A stretch of 61,105 nucleotides of DNA from Bdellovibrionota bacterium (GCA_963169695.1 CAUJDS010000066.1:1-61105), one strand, 5' to 3'. Shown: positions 9,606 through 18,468, counted from the first letter of the stretch. Translations and numbers: made by a program. The notes: generated by a model from the letters alone, not told the origin.

Positions 9606-10628
9606 ATGAAACGATCCGAACAGATCTTTCTGAGAAAGTTGCCTCGCTTTTCGGCCAAAGATCGAAAAGCGACCCTCGTCATATTTGATCACATCCTGAC
9701 CAAATGGGTTCCTGGTTTTAGCACCTGGATCAGTCGATTTCCAAATGCCTATCCCGTCAAAGCAGGAGAGTCCCTGAAGTCCCTGCGATCGTACAGTGAT
9801 TTTTGTGAAAGGGTGAGCCGAACGGCTCCCGATATTCGACGTAGTAATGGTCGAGTTCTTGGAATTGGTGGAGGCTCCGTTGGGGATTTCTCCGGATTTT
9901 TTGCTAGCACCTACCTACGCGGCCTACCCTTAGAGCTCCTCCCTACGACTTGGCTCTCGGCCATTGACTCAGCCCACGGCGGTAAGACCGCCCTAAATTT
10001 GCTTAACCATAAAAACCAAATTGGTACTTTTTATCCTGCCAGAAAAATCTACCTCGTTCGAGGCATGCTGGAAGTTCAAGGAAAAAGCCTCGAAGAACAA
10101 GCCTGGGGCGAACTTGCCAAGATTGCCATCTTGGATGGTGGAAAGTGGACCTACTCCCTCAACCGCGCTTCCCTTTGGTCCGTCCTTCCTCAGGCAATCG
10201 AAGCAAAGTGGAAGTGGGTACTTCAAGATCCCCTGGAGACAAAAGGAATTCGACATGCGCTGAACCTTGGCCACACCTGGGGTCATGTCTTAGAAGCAGC
10301 AAAGGGGCTATCCCACGGCGAGGCTGTCTTGCGTGGAATTCGGTTTGCTTTGCAATGGAGCTTCGAAAAAAACTACCTCTCCGAAAGAGATAGAAATCAC
10401 TTAATCCAATTCCTGGGCTCCTCTCGCTCCGAGACCGGCCCACTCTCACGCAAACAAGCGACTGCTCACCTACTGCGAGATAAAAAAATAGATCCGAAGG
10501 GATTGCGATTCGTTTTCTTAAAGTCAAAGTCGTCTGGATCAAAAAATAAAATAAAACCCTTCTTTGAATCCGTCACACTTCCGCAACTATTGAAAGAATT
10601 AGAAAGACAAGGATGGCTGAAGGTTTGA
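9606..10628 (+). CDS. aroB: 3-dehydroquinate synthase
   Basis: The enzyme converts DAHP to 3-dehydroquinate with NAD and a divalent metal. The NAD-binding glycine motif is GGGSVGD (88-94). 'IDSAHGGKT' (K127) replaces the usual S-V-G-G-K. Metal ligands are E169 ('GELAK') and the histidines of 'NLGHTWGH' (H223) and 'SHGEAV' (H237). The N-terminal 85 residues are shortened against typical enzymes, and the total is 340 instead of about 360. AGGAG five bases upstream supports ATG 9606. It is the first gene of the plus-strand aro operon, and its last 16 bases overlap aroA, so the two are probably translationally coupled. The same position leads the eukaryotic AROM polypeptide. Confidence 0.95.
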   Translation: MKRSEQIFLRKLPRFSAKDRKATLVIFDHILTKWVPGFSTWISRFPNAYPVKAGESLKSLRSYSDFCERVSRTAPDIRRSNGRVLGIGGGSVGDFSGFFASTYLRGLPLELLPTTWLSAIDSAHGGKTALNLLNHKNQIGTFYPARKIYLVRGMLEVQGKSLEEQAWGELAKIAILDGGKWTYSLNRASLWSVLPQAIEAKWKWVLQDPLETKGIRHALNLGHTWGHVLEAAKGLSHGEAVLRGIRFALQWSFEKNYLSERDRNHLIQFLGSSRSETGPLSRKQATAHLLRDKKIDPKGLRFVFLKSKSSGSKNKIKPFFESVTLPQLLKELERQGWLKV

Positions 10629-11806
10629 TTGCTGTACGAATCGCAGTTTCAAAATCAATCGCCAATCGAGCTATGATCCTCCAGAGCTTTCAAGCTGTGA
10701 AGCTTCTGGAAGAAGGCGCTTGCAATGACATTGCTCAACTCCGAAAGGCACTTCATGCTTTTCAGTCCGGAGAATCGGTACTGGATTGCGGCGAGGGCGG
10801 TACAGTTTTGAGGTTCCTACTGGCTCGAGTGTCGAGAGAGGCGGGCCACTGGCACCTTCTCATGGGTCCTTCCCTGCGTTGTCGACCCCACCAAGAACTC
10901 ATGCAAGCACTCTCAGAACTCGGAGTGAGCACTTCACTTACCGCGCAAGGGATAGAGGTTCGGAGCAAAGGATGGCAAGCCCCTCGTAATCCACTGCGCA
11001 TCTCTTGTGAACGCTCTAGCCAATTTCTAAGTGCCATACTCCTTTCGTCAGCGCACCTGCACTTCGACCTTGAAATAGATTTTTCTGGAAACAAGGTAAG
11101 CGAGCCTTACCTCGCCATGACCCTCGCACTTCTCGATCTCAATGGCATCAGGGCCGAAAATCTGGAGAACGCGAAACTCCGAATTCGTGCCAACCAAACA
11201 CTTTCCCTTCCTCTGCTGATACCAAAAGAACCTGATCTTAGTTCCACCTTTGCTTTGGCAGCTCTCGCAAGTGTCAAAGGACGTGTGCTGATTGATGCAT
11301 TTCCGCTTTCATCGCTTCAACCAGATGCTAGCTTTGTTCACCATCTTCGGTCCTTAGGTGCTTATTGCACTCGCAATCGGGAGGGACAGCTTCTCGTGGA
11401 AGCACGGGACCTCCATGGAGTTGACTGTGACTTAGGTTCGAGCCCGGATCTCTTTCCATGCCTCGCGTCGTTGGCTGGGATCGCGAAGGGATCCTCTCGA
11501 TTCTTCGGCGCCACTCAACTGAATCACAAAGAAAGTCCCCGCATTCAAAAAATATCCGAACTGCTATCACTGATAGGGCGCCCTCATGAGGTCAAAGATG
11601 ACGGAATCCTGATCGGAGCAGGATTACCCAGAGATCCCAAAGAATGTCTGTCTCCACTCGCTTTTGATCCAGCCAATGACCATCGAATGGTGATGGCAGC
11701 AGATATCCTGATTCGGGCGGGCTACCCCATCGAAGTGTCCCATCGCGAATGCGTAACTAAGAGTTTCTACGAATACGAGGATCTCAAATGCAACGCATTG
11801 TCTTAA
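10613..11806 (+). CDS. aroA: 3-phosphoshikimate 1-carboxyvinyltransferase (EPSP synthase)
   Basis: This enzyme transfers the enolpyruvyl group of PEP to shikimate-3-phosphate. It has 397 residues. 'AVSKSIANRA' (K14, S15) is the substrate loop that normally reads DKSxSHR. 'GEGGTVLRF' (60-68) is the PEP site, usually GNSGT, followed by 'RPHQEL'. 'SSQFLSAILL' (from 135), 'DLSSTFALAA' and 'NDHRMVMAADI' are the remaining domain signatures. The N-terminus is very short. The gene begins inside aroB (16-base overlap) and its end overlaps the fused aroK-aroD-aroE by 19 bases. The GNSGT to GEGGT change at the glyphosate/PEP site is unusual and may affect inhibitor binding; this is inference. Confidence 0.93.
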   Translation: MAEGLIAVRIAVSKSIANRAMILQSFQAVKLLEEGACNDIAQLRKALHAFQSGESVLDCGEGGTVLRFLLARVSREAGHWHLLMGPSLRCRPHQELMQALSELGVSTSLTAQGIEVRSKGWQAPRNPLRISCERSSQFLSAILLSSAHLHFDLEIDFSGNKVSEPYLAMTLALLDLNGIRAENLENAKLRIRANQTLSLPLLIPKEPDLSSTFALAALASVKGRVLIDAFPLSSLQPDASFVHHLRSLGAYCTRNREGQLLVEARDLHGVDCDLGSSPDLFPCLASLAGIAKGSSRFFGATQLNHKESPRIQKISELLSLIGRPHEVKDDGILIGAGLPRDPKECLSPLAFDPANDHRMVMAADILIRAGYPIEVSHRECVTKSFYEYEDLKCNALS

Positions 11807-13473
11807 TAGGCCATCGCGGTGTGGGCAAGACCTCCCTTGCACGTCGCATTGCCGGATACCTCCAAACATCCTGGAGCGACCTGGATCAAGCTGTCGAAAC
11901 TCAATTTGATAGAGCAATCGCTGATTACTTTCCAAAAGACGAAGCGTTGTTTCGTCAGCGTGAAACCTCCACCCTCAAGCACCTTTTGGAAAATAGGACT
12001 TCCGTCGTAGCAGTGGGTGCAGGATTTCAAGGTTGGGAGTTGCTTCATGACTGGAAGAAGAAAGATCCAGCTCTGAGAATCCTTTGGGTGCGTCGCCCAA
12101 GTGATCTGACGGGACGCATCTTCTTGGATCGTCCCGCACTTAGCGACGCTTCGCCATTGGATGAGTTTCACGCTTTTCGCAAAATACGAGATCCCATTTT
12201 TTCACAAGTTTGCACGGAGGAACTTTGGCTTTCGGAAGGTTTTGATTTTCCAAATAATCCCGAACGGAAGGCCTTACTGCTCGACGCTTCCGTCCATCCT
12301 GGTATTCTCACGCTTTTTCCGAAACACCTGGAAAAAGGCTTTCCTCGCTTTGAGCGATACGAATTGCGCACCGATCTTCTGAGCAAAGATGCCATTGAAT
12401 CCTTTCGTGAGAAGATCCCTAGCCATCAGATACTTTTGAGTTATCGCACAACAGAGTGGCGACACTTCCCAGCTCGCCAAGGTGAATGGGTGGACTGGCC
12501 GTATGAATGGGGCCAACCTACAACTTCCGCTAACAACTCCCATTGGATTTTGTCTTCCCATGATGCGCTCATAGAACCCGAAAGCCCTCACCTTCTTAAG
12601 GCTGCACCTTGGGTTTCATCTTGGAAGGAACTGATCGAGGGACATGAATGGTGGATGCGTGATCCACGGAGACGATCCTTCCTTCCTCGGTCAACGGATG
12701 GACGTTGGACATGGTACCGACTTTGGATGCTTCACAAGCAGCCCATGGCCTTTGTACGCGTTGACGAAGGTTCATGCCTTGACCAACCCACCCTTCACCA
12801 AGTTCACCAAATGCCAGGTCCTTTTGATCATTTTGGGGCGGTTCTGGGTGATCCTGTTTCTTTGAGTCATTCACCTGCTTTGCATTTTGATTTCTTTCGA
12901 GAAAGAGGGATGCCTTTCTTTTCTATCTCGATCGTCCAAGGGGATTGGCCACTAGCCTGCCAATTCCTTCTCTCACTGGGGCTGCGTTTTGCCGCAGTGA
13001 CCACTCCCCTCAAGCAGGTAGTGGCTCCAGAGGAAGGCTCGGTCAACACCTTGCGATGGTTAAGCGATGAGGTATCCCCAACTTGCGCCAATACCGACCT
13101 TGATGGATTGAGGGATAGCGTTGGAATGGACTCGCTAGGATCTACTGTCCTCTGGGGAGGAGGAGGAACGGAAGCTATTGTAAAAGCTGTTTTGCCAGAC
13201 GTGCATATTTACTCTGCTCGTACTGGGTTGCTTCGAAGTGGAGCTTCACAGGATACCCATGATCCCGATACTTTGATCTGGGCGGTTCCACCTGCTCGAC
13301 AAGAGGCTTGCAAGTGGCCATCCCCTCAGTGGAAGCCAAAGCTCGTCATCGACCTCAATTATTTTGAACACTCTCCAGCCAGGACTTATGCCAAATCGGT
13401 TGGAGCCCTCTACCGCTCAGGGAAAAAAATGTTAGCTTCACAAGCTGAGATGCAAAGGAAGTTTTGGAAATGA
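11788..13473 (+). CDS. Trifunctional shikimate kinase / type I dehydroquinase / shikimate dehydrogenase fusion
   Basis: One 561-residue protein carries three shikimate enzymes. Residues 1-165 are shikimate kinase: P-loop G8-H-R-G-V-G-K-T15, 'DLDQ' (31-34), 'FRQRE' (55-59), lid 'DRPAL' (114-118). Residues 180-342 form a compact type I 3-dehydroquinate dehydratase. It has E192 and R194 in 'YELRTD', R220 in 'LSYRT', H258 in 'SSHDA', the Schiff-base K271 in 'LLKAAP', and S329/Q333 with the spacing of E. coli S232/Q236. Residues 346-561 are shikimate dehydrogenase: 'GDPVSLSHSP' (354-363), K409 in 'TTPLKQ', 'SVNT', 'NTD', a GGGG nucleotide loop (457-460) and Q552 in 'MLASQAE'. All key catalytic residues are present, so all three activities are expected. 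The domain order K-D-E equals the C-terminal half of eukaryotic AROM. ATG has GAGG seven bases upstream; aroC follows with an ATGA overlap. Confidence 0.93.
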   Translation: MQRIVLIGHRGVGKTSLARRIAGYLQTSWSDLDQAVETQFDRAIADYFPKDEALFRQRETSTLKHLLENRTSVVAVGAGFQGWELLHDWKKKDPALRILWVRRPSDLTGRIFLDRPALSDASPLDEFHAFRKIRDPIFSQVCTEELWLSEGFDFPNNPERKALLLDASVHPGILTLFPKHLEKGFPRFERYELRTDLLSKDAIESFREKIPSHQILLSYRTTEWRHFPARQGEWVDWPYEWGQPTTSANNSHWILSSHDALIEPESPHLLKAAPWVSSWKELIEGHEWWMRDPRRRSFLPRSTDGRWTWYRLWMLHKQPMAFVRVDEGSCLDQPTLHQVHQMPGPFDHFGAVLGDPVSLSHSPALHFDFFRERGMPFFSISIVQGDWPLACQFLLSLGLRFAAVTTPLKQVVAPEEGSVNTLRWLSDEVSPTCANTDLDGLRDSVGMDSLGSTVLWGGGGTEAIVKAVLPDVHIYSARTGLLRSGASQDTHDPDTLIWAVPPARQEACKWPSPQWKPKLVIDLNYFEHSPARTYAKSVGALYRSGKKMLASQAEMQRKFWK

Positions 13474-14429
13474 GTGCTAATCAATTTGGAAGTCGATTTC
13501 GAATCACGACCTTCGGAGAAAGCCATGGCCCTGCCTTGGGGGTGGTCATTGACGGTTGTCCCGCTGGAGTCCTTTTTGACGAAGTACTTCTACGGGATGT
13601 CCTGGATCGTCGAAAACCAGGTAAAGCACTCACCTCCTCTCGACAAGAAGCGGATCACTACGAAGTCTTGAGTGGAGTCTATGAAGGCAAAACCCTGGGC
13701 ACTCCTCTCGCGATGATAGTAAGGAACCACGATGCGCGAAGTGAAGACTACATCACCATTGCAGACAATCCACGACGAGGTCATGCAGATGCGACTTGGA
13801 GAAACAAGTTCCAGCATTCTGACCCGCGTGGCGGCGGGAGATCCAGTGGAAGAGAAACTGTGGCGAGGGTACTGGCAGGCGCTGTGGCGCAAATGCTTGT
13901 GAGGACTCGATGTCCCGAAGTCGCAATACAAAGCCAGCTGCTTCAAGTGGGACCTTTGACACTCGAAAAGGCCTCTGATTGGGAGCGAGATTTAGAAACA
14001 CTCCTTCAGCAAGCCAAAGTCGAAGGTCAAAGCTACGGAGGCGTTATTCGGGTGACACTCTCGGGTGTGCCTCCGTCTCTGGGGCAACCCGTCTTTCGAA
14101 AACTAAAATCCGATCTCGCCCAGGCCATTCTCTCGATCGGCGCAGTCAATGGATTTGAATTGGGAGCGGGTTTTTCGGGGGTAGAAAGTAAAGGCACCGA
14201 CTTTCATGCTCCCGATTCACATCCTTATGGTGGAATCCAAGGTGGCATCAGCACGGGGGATCCTATTCAATTCAAGGCTTCCATCAAACCGACTTCGTCT
14301 ATCTTGGATATTGCCAAAAAGGGCCGTCACGATCCGTTTATTGGATTGCGCGCGATTCCGGTTATGGAGGCAATGACTTGGCTAGTCTTGGCAGATCACT
14401 TGCTTTGGTCTGCTACCGATAAAATATAG
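13470..14429 (+). CDS. aroC: Chorismate synthase
   Basis: This FMN-dependent enzyme makes chorismate from EPSP, the last shikimate step. 'FGSRFRITTFGESHGPALG' is the diagnostic N-terminal signature. 'GRSSGRETVARVLAGAVA' and the C-terminal 'GRHDPFIGLRAIPVMEAM' are also typical. At 319 residues it is shorter than the usual 350-390, but both ends are conserved and no domain is missing. ATG 13470 overlaps the stop of the fusion gene as ATGA, which implies coupled translation. The last 34 bases overlap the convergent menG gene. Chorismate made here is the substrate of MenF, encoded 1.5 kb downstream. Confidence 0.95.
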   Translation: MSANQFGSRFRITTFGESHGPALGVVIDGCPAGVLFDEVLLRDVLDRRKPGKALTSSRQEADHYEVLSGVYEGKTLGTPLAMIVRNHDARSEDYITIADNPRRGHADATWRNKFQHSDPRGGGRSSGRETVARVLAGAVAQMLVRTRCPEVAIQSQLLQVGPLTLEKASDWERDLETLLQQAKVEGQSYGGVIRVTLSGVPPSLGQPVFRKLKSDLAQAILSIGAVNGFELGAGFSGVESKGTDFHAPDSHPYGGIQGGISTGDPIQFKASIKPTSSILDIAKKGRHDPFIGLRAIPVMEAMTWLVLADHLLWSATDKI

Positions 14430-15130
14430 AGGTAAGCAATTCCTCCGGTGAGAGCTTGAGACTGAACCTCAGCGAAACATCCCTGCGCACGAGCCAAATT
14501 TAAAAATGCCTCTCCATAGGGAAATGCTGAAGAAGACTTCTCGAGGTAAGCATAAGCCTGGCGCTTACCACTGACCCAGCCGCCCAATACGGGAAGGAGC
14601 TTGCGCGAGTACCACTGGTACATTCCACGCAACAATGCTCTCTTTGGCTGCCCAAACTCCAAAATCAAAACCTTGCCGCCTCTCTTCGTCACTCGGGCCA
14701 ATTCACGCAGTCCTAATGCAGGATCCACGACATTGCGAATTCCGAAAGAAACACTTGCTGCATCAAACTGTTGGCTTGCAAAGGGAAGTTTGCAAATATC
14801 GGCGAACTCAAAATGAACCGTAGAGTCCCGCTGTGCGGCTTTTTTCTTAGCTAGCTCAAGCATGGGCTCACAGAAATCGGTTCCAATGATTTTCGCTTTG
14901 GATGAGAGGGAGCGTTCCCACGCAAATGCAACGTCTCCAGTGCCCGTTGCACAATCCAAAACCTTGGCATCCTGAGGCAAATGCACCGAAGACACCAAAG
15001 CCTTGCGCCAAAGGTGATGGATACCTACGGACAGCGTAGAATTGGCCAGATCATACCGATGGGCGATGGACGAAAAAAGATTTCGAATTTCGGAAGGGTT
15101 TTTGGTTTGAACCAAATCCTGATCATTCAT
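14396..15130 (-). CDS. menG: Demethylmenaquinone C-methyltransferase
   Basis: This SAM-dependent methyltransferase of the UbiE/MenG family performs the final C-methylation of menaquinone. It is 244 residues. Motif I reads 'VLDCATGTGDVAFAWE', motif II 'IIGTDFCEPML', and the UbiE signatures are 'FDAASVSFGIRNV' and 'GGKVLILEFGQP'. The start has GGAGG ten bases upstream. It is transcribed with the DAHP synthase gene, 14 bases before it, against the men operon. The Mg-porphyrin-like alternative is excluded by the UbiE signatures. Because the surrounding genes make naphthoquinone, menG is preferred over ubiE. Confidence 0.93.
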   Translation of the reverse strand: MNDQDLVQTKNPSEIRNLFSSIAHRYDLANSTLSVGIHHLWRKALVSSVHLPQDAKVLDCATGTGDVAFAWERSLSSKAKIIGTDFCEPMLELAKKKAAQRDSTVHFEFADICKLPFASQQFDAASVSFGIRNVVDPALGLRELARVTKRGGKVLILEFGQPKRALLRGMYQWYSRKLLPVLGGWVSGKRQAYAYLEKSSSAFPYGEAFLNLARAQGCFAEVQSQALTGGIAYLYILSVADQSK

Positions 15131-15144
15131 TGAAACAATTCCTC

Positions 15145-15969
15145 CTAGAGGCTAGAAAAGAAAGGAATGCCAGGATCCGAAAGCCGGCGTCCCAAGGCTG
15201 GTAGAAGCGTTCGCAAACGTTTCATCAAATCTTCCAATTCAAATAAATCTAAAGCTTGAGCCCCATCCGAAAGCGCCTTTTCTGGATTCGGATGCACTTC
15301 AATCAATAGTCCATCCGCACCGGCTGCAGCTGCCGCGAGTGCCATAGGGAGGACCAAGTCTTTTCGACCGGTACCATGACTAGGATCCACCAAGATTGGA
15401 TAATTTACTTTGGACTTCAAAATGGGTACGGCCGCAAGGTCTAACGTATTGCGTGTCTCGCGCTCAAAGGTACGAATCCCTCGCTCGCAAAGCATGACTC
15501 GAGAGTTGCCACCTTGAATGACGTAATTGGCGGCCTGAAGCCACTCTTCTAAATAAGCAGAGAGCCCACGCTTCAGAAGCACGGGCTTTTCTTGCTTTCC
15601 GAGTTCTTTGAGAAGTTCGTAGTTGTACATGTTGCGAGTTCCAACTTGCAGGACATCCGCAACTTCACTGAGGCCCTTGATCTGACGAACATCCGTGACT
15701 TCACTCACTAAGGATAGACCAAGCTCCTGCTTGACCTGCGCAACAATAGAATAGGCCGATTCTCCAAGACCCTGAAAGGACTCTGGATTTGTTCGCATCT
15801 TATAGATTCCACCACGAAGGGCGGTCACACCCAAATCTTGGATGGTACGCGCGACCTGGGTTAGAACCTCGTAACTTTCAATGGAACAAGGACCGGCTAT
15901 GACGCAGAAAGGTAAAGAACTCACAAGTGGATGCACTTTATAGTGGAAGTTCTGTTTAATCAAATGCAA
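15145..15969 (-). CDS. aroF: 3-deoxy-7-phosphoheptulonate (DAHP) synthase, type I beta
   Basis: This enzyme condenses PEP and erythrose-4-phosphate, the entry to the shikimate pathway. Signatures are 'FCVIAGPCSIES', 'LRGGIYKMRTNPESFQGLG' (the K-P-R-T-S-P variant), 'QVGTRNMYNYELLKE', 'PVLLKRG' and 'PILVDPSHGTGRKDL'. There is no N-terminal ACT, ferredoxin-like or chorismate-mutase domain, so feedback control by aromatic amino acids is not evident. No in-frame ATG precedes the core. TTG at 15969 is my tentative start; TTG at 15963 and 16002 are alternatives, and the last would overlap the divergent menF start. No clear ribosome binding site is seen. The aroF symbol is used for the activity only. 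Confidence 0.9.
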   Translation of the reverse strand: MHLIKQNFHYKVHPLVSSLPFCVIAGPCSIESYEVLTQVARTIQDLGVTALRGGIYKMRTNPESFQGLGESAYSIVAQVKQELGLSLVSEVTDVRQIKGLSEVADVLQVGTRNMYNYELLKELGKQEKPVLLKRGLSAYLEEWLQAANYVIQGGNSRVMLCERGIRTFERETRNTLDLAAVPILKSKVNYPILVDPSHGTGRKDLVLPMALAAAAAGADGLLIEVHPNPEKALSDGAQALDLFELEDLMKRLRTLLPALGRRLSDPGIPFFSSL

Positions 15970-15979
15970 TAGAAAACAG

Positions 15980-17005
15980 ATGCGCGCTCTTTTGGATCCC
16001 AATCATTCAGCGTTCTTTCAGTCAGGTTTTATTCTCTCCAGATCAGAGAAACCTGGGGATCGAATTCAATTGGCGTCCCTCAGTTCAACTGAAAAAGATG
16101 CGCCTATCTTTGCGCCGTCCTTCTTTTCGAAGCATCAGGAGTCCACGATTCGAGCGGCAAATCTTATGGACATTGCCCGCTCGGACCTGCTTCGAGCGTG
16201 CGAAGGTCCAAGCCTTGATCCTCTAACCTGGTCGGCAGTCAACTGGCGAGAGTTCGAAAAAGACTTCCTCGACTTTCAATGGGAGGCCAGTCAAGGAAAC
16301 TTAAAGAAAGCGGTCTTATTTGCATCGCAATCGGGCCCCCCACCGAGTGTCGATCGAATCCGATTCTGGCTAGGACAACTCTTGCTTCATACGGAGAACT
16401 ACCCAGTTTGGATCTACGGATTTTGGAATGAAGAGGGCGGAATACTCGGCGCAACTCCCGAGCTTCTCTTTGAGCGCAAAGGGGATCAGCTCACAACCAT
16501 GGCACTTGCCGGGACTCAGAAGCCCGGATTTCCAAGCCTGCAGTCAGACCCGAAAGAAATGCAGGAACACGCTTTGGTGGTGGAAGCCCTTTGTGAATCA
16601 CTCGGTAAAGACCGCACGCAAGTGGGAGAACTTCAGCTTCGAGCCGCTGGGCCCACCCTTCAACACCTCTTCACACCGATACGAGCCAAAATTCCTGAAT
16701 CCCTAAGCACCGAAGCCTTGATTCAAGCCCTTCACCCAACACCCGCCCTCGGTGGTGTCCCAAGAGAGACTGCATTGCGTTTTCTGGCAGAACGAGAGCG
16801 AGGGCGAGGCCGCTTTGGTGCACCCTTTGGCTTGGCTGAGCAAATGGTCGTAGCCATTCGTGGAATCCAATGGGACCGCGAGAAGAGTTGGATCACCGCG
16901 GGTGCAGGCATCCTGCCGCAAAGTATTTTAACAACCGAGCGCTACGAACTCATGATGAAACTTCGCTCGATTCGAAAGTCTTTTTCTGAGGACGCTTCAT
17001 CGTGA
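15980..17005 (+). CDS. menF: Isochorismate synthase
   Basis: This Mg-dependent chorismate-utilising enzyme isomerises chorismate to isochorismate, the first committed menaquinone step. It is 341 residues. Family motifs are 'ATPELLFERKGDQL', 'ALAGTQKPG', 'EHALVVEAL', 'LHPTPALGGVPRETALRFL', 'RGRFGAPFG' and 'WITAGAGILPQS'. The N-terminal part is shortened compared with E. coli MenF (431). ATG 15980 has no good Shine-Dalgarno, and the gene begins head-to-head with the DAHP synthase. It overlaps menD by 4 bases (GTGA) and leads the seven-gene men operon. Confidence 0.93.
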   Translation: MRALLDPNHSAFFQSGFILSRSEKPGDRIQLASLSSTEKDAPIFAPSFFSKHQESTIRAANLMDIARSDLLRACEGPSLDPLTWSAVNWREFEKDFLDFQWEASQGNLKKAVLFASQSGPPPSVDRIRFWLGQLLLHTENYPVWIYGFWNEEGGILGATPELLFERKGDQLTTMALAGTQKPGFPSLQSDPKEMQEHALVVEALCESLGKDRTQVGELQLRAAGPTLQHLFTPIRAKIPESLSTEALIQALHPTPALGGVPRETALRFLAERERGRGRFGAPFGLAEQMVVAIRGIQWDREKSWITAGAGILPQSILTTERYELMMKLRSIRKSFSEDASS

Positions 17006-18468
17006 TTCAACGTTTGATTGATCAGGGCATCACGCAATTCTGCGTATGCCCGGGATCTCGCAACGCCCTTTTGATTCAGCAGCTGATTCAAAGAGGATCC
17101 GAAGTAGCCGTCACCTACCACTTTGAAGAACGATCGGCGGCTTTCTTTGCATTGGGTCTTGCTCGCTCATCGCAAAAGCCAGTGGGTATCCTAGTCACTT
17201 CTGGTACTGCCGCAGGAGAACTCCTTCCTGCTGCAATGGAAGCAACCTACACGCAAGTGCCATTGATACTAATGACTGCAGATCGACCTCGTCGTTTTTC
17301 GGGCACGAATGCCCCGCAAGCTGCCGAGCAAGTTGGAATTTTTGGCGTCTACGCCTCACCGACTATCGAAATAACCGAAGGGGATTTGACCTGGCAGCTT
17401 CCTCCTCGACCTTGGCTGAAACCTTTGCACCTCAATTTTTATTTGGAAGACCCTATGAGCGGAACGCTTGATGCTTCCGAACAAAAGCAGACTTCTCATT
17501 CTGGAATAGTCCTCACACTCGAAAGGATGGACGAATGGAAAGCGCAACTGGATCGCGCGCAATCCCCCCTAGCCATTGTAGGAGAAATCAGCAACACCAA
17601 TGATCGACTTAGCGTGGAAGCATTTCTGCTGCACTTCAATTTGGCCTGCTACTGCGAGGCTACATCGGGACTAAGAGAATCACCTCAGTTGAAAAGCCTA
17701 CGAGTCACGGATCTTTCGTCTCTCACTGACTTTGATGCCGTAGTTCGATTGGGCGGAATCCCCACCCATCGTGTCTGGAGAGATTTGGAACGGAAGTGGA
17801 AGACTTTCCCCGTCTTATCCTTGAGCGACCGCCCTTACTTGGGAATGGCAAGACCTAGTATTTTGCTACATGCCTCAATTGCAGAAGGAGTCCATGCACT
17901 TCAAACGGATTTGCTCCCGAAGAAGCGAAGACCTCCACTCAAAGATCCTATCCCCGAAGATTTCTCACCTGGTAGTGAGCGCCATTGGATGCGTTGGTTG
18001 TCGCTGAATTTTCCTAAAGGAAGTCGCATTTTTTTGGGCAATAGCCTTCCCATTCGACTTTGGGACGAGGCAGCTACTCACGATTCTCGAAATTACGAAA
18101 TGGGAGCGTCACGAGGTCTCAATGGGATTGATGGGCAAGTTTCAACCTTCCTGGGTTGGTGTCAGAAGGACCAGCACAATTACGCAATCTTAGGAGACCT
18201 TACAACGCTGTACGATTTGGCGGGGCCGTGGGTTTTGCCGTCGCTTCAAGCGGACTCGATCCACCTCATCGTGCTCAACAATGGCGGCGGAAAAATATTT
18301 GCTCCAATGTTTCAACAGAAAGAATTTATCAACTCACATCACTATTCTTTTGAAGGGCTCGCTCGCCTTTGGAAGCTCCCTTACCATCGTTGGACGACTC
18401 CACCTGCGACACTCCCCACCCAGGGCCGCGGGCTAATAGAAATAGTTTGCCATGGAGACGAAGCGTGA
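17002..18468 (+). CDS. menD: SEPHCHC synthase (MenD), thiamine-diphosphate enzyme
   Basis: This ThDP- and Mg-dependent enzyme adds the succinic semialdehyde unit from 2-oxoglutarate to isochorismate. N-terminal signature: 'FCVCPGSRNALL' (14-25) and 'HFEERSAAFFALGLA', where E43 should activate ThDP. 'TSGTAAGELLPA' follows. The C-terminal ThDP site is 'ILGDLTTLYDLAG' then 'IVLNNGGGKIF'. At 488 residues it is about 60 shorter than E. coli MenD, with the loss mainly in the middle domain and tail. GTG is the start, overlapping menF by four bases. All active-site motifs are intact. Confidence 0.94.
   Translation: MIQRLIDQGITQFCVCPGSRNALLIQQLIQRGSEVAVTYHFEERSAAFFALGLARSSQKPVGILVTSGTAAGELLPAAMEATYTQVPLILMTADRPRRFSGTNAPQAAEQVGIFGVYASPTIEITEGDLTWQLPPRPWLKPLHLNFYLEDPMSGTLDASEQKQTSHSGIVLTLERMDEWKAQLDRAQSPLAIVGEISNTNDRLSVEAFLLHFNLACYCEATSGLRESPQLKSLRVTDLSSLTDFDAVVRLGGIPTHRVWRDLERKWKTFPVLSLSDRPYLGMARPSILLHASIAEGVHALQTDLLPKKRRPPLKDPIPEDFSPGSERHWMRWLSLNFPKGSRIFLGNSLPIRLWDEAATHDSRNYEMGASRGLNGIDGQVSTFLGWCQKDQHNYAILGDLTTLYDLAGPWVLPSLQADSIHLIVLNNGGGKIFAPMFQQKEFINSHHYSFEGLARLWKLPYHRWTTPPATLPTQGRGLIEIVCHGDEA

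Noticed and set aside
18369-18464. Upstream extension of menH
   Set aside because: The frame is open but lies over conserved menD codons; the GTGA start at 18465 gives the normal family length.
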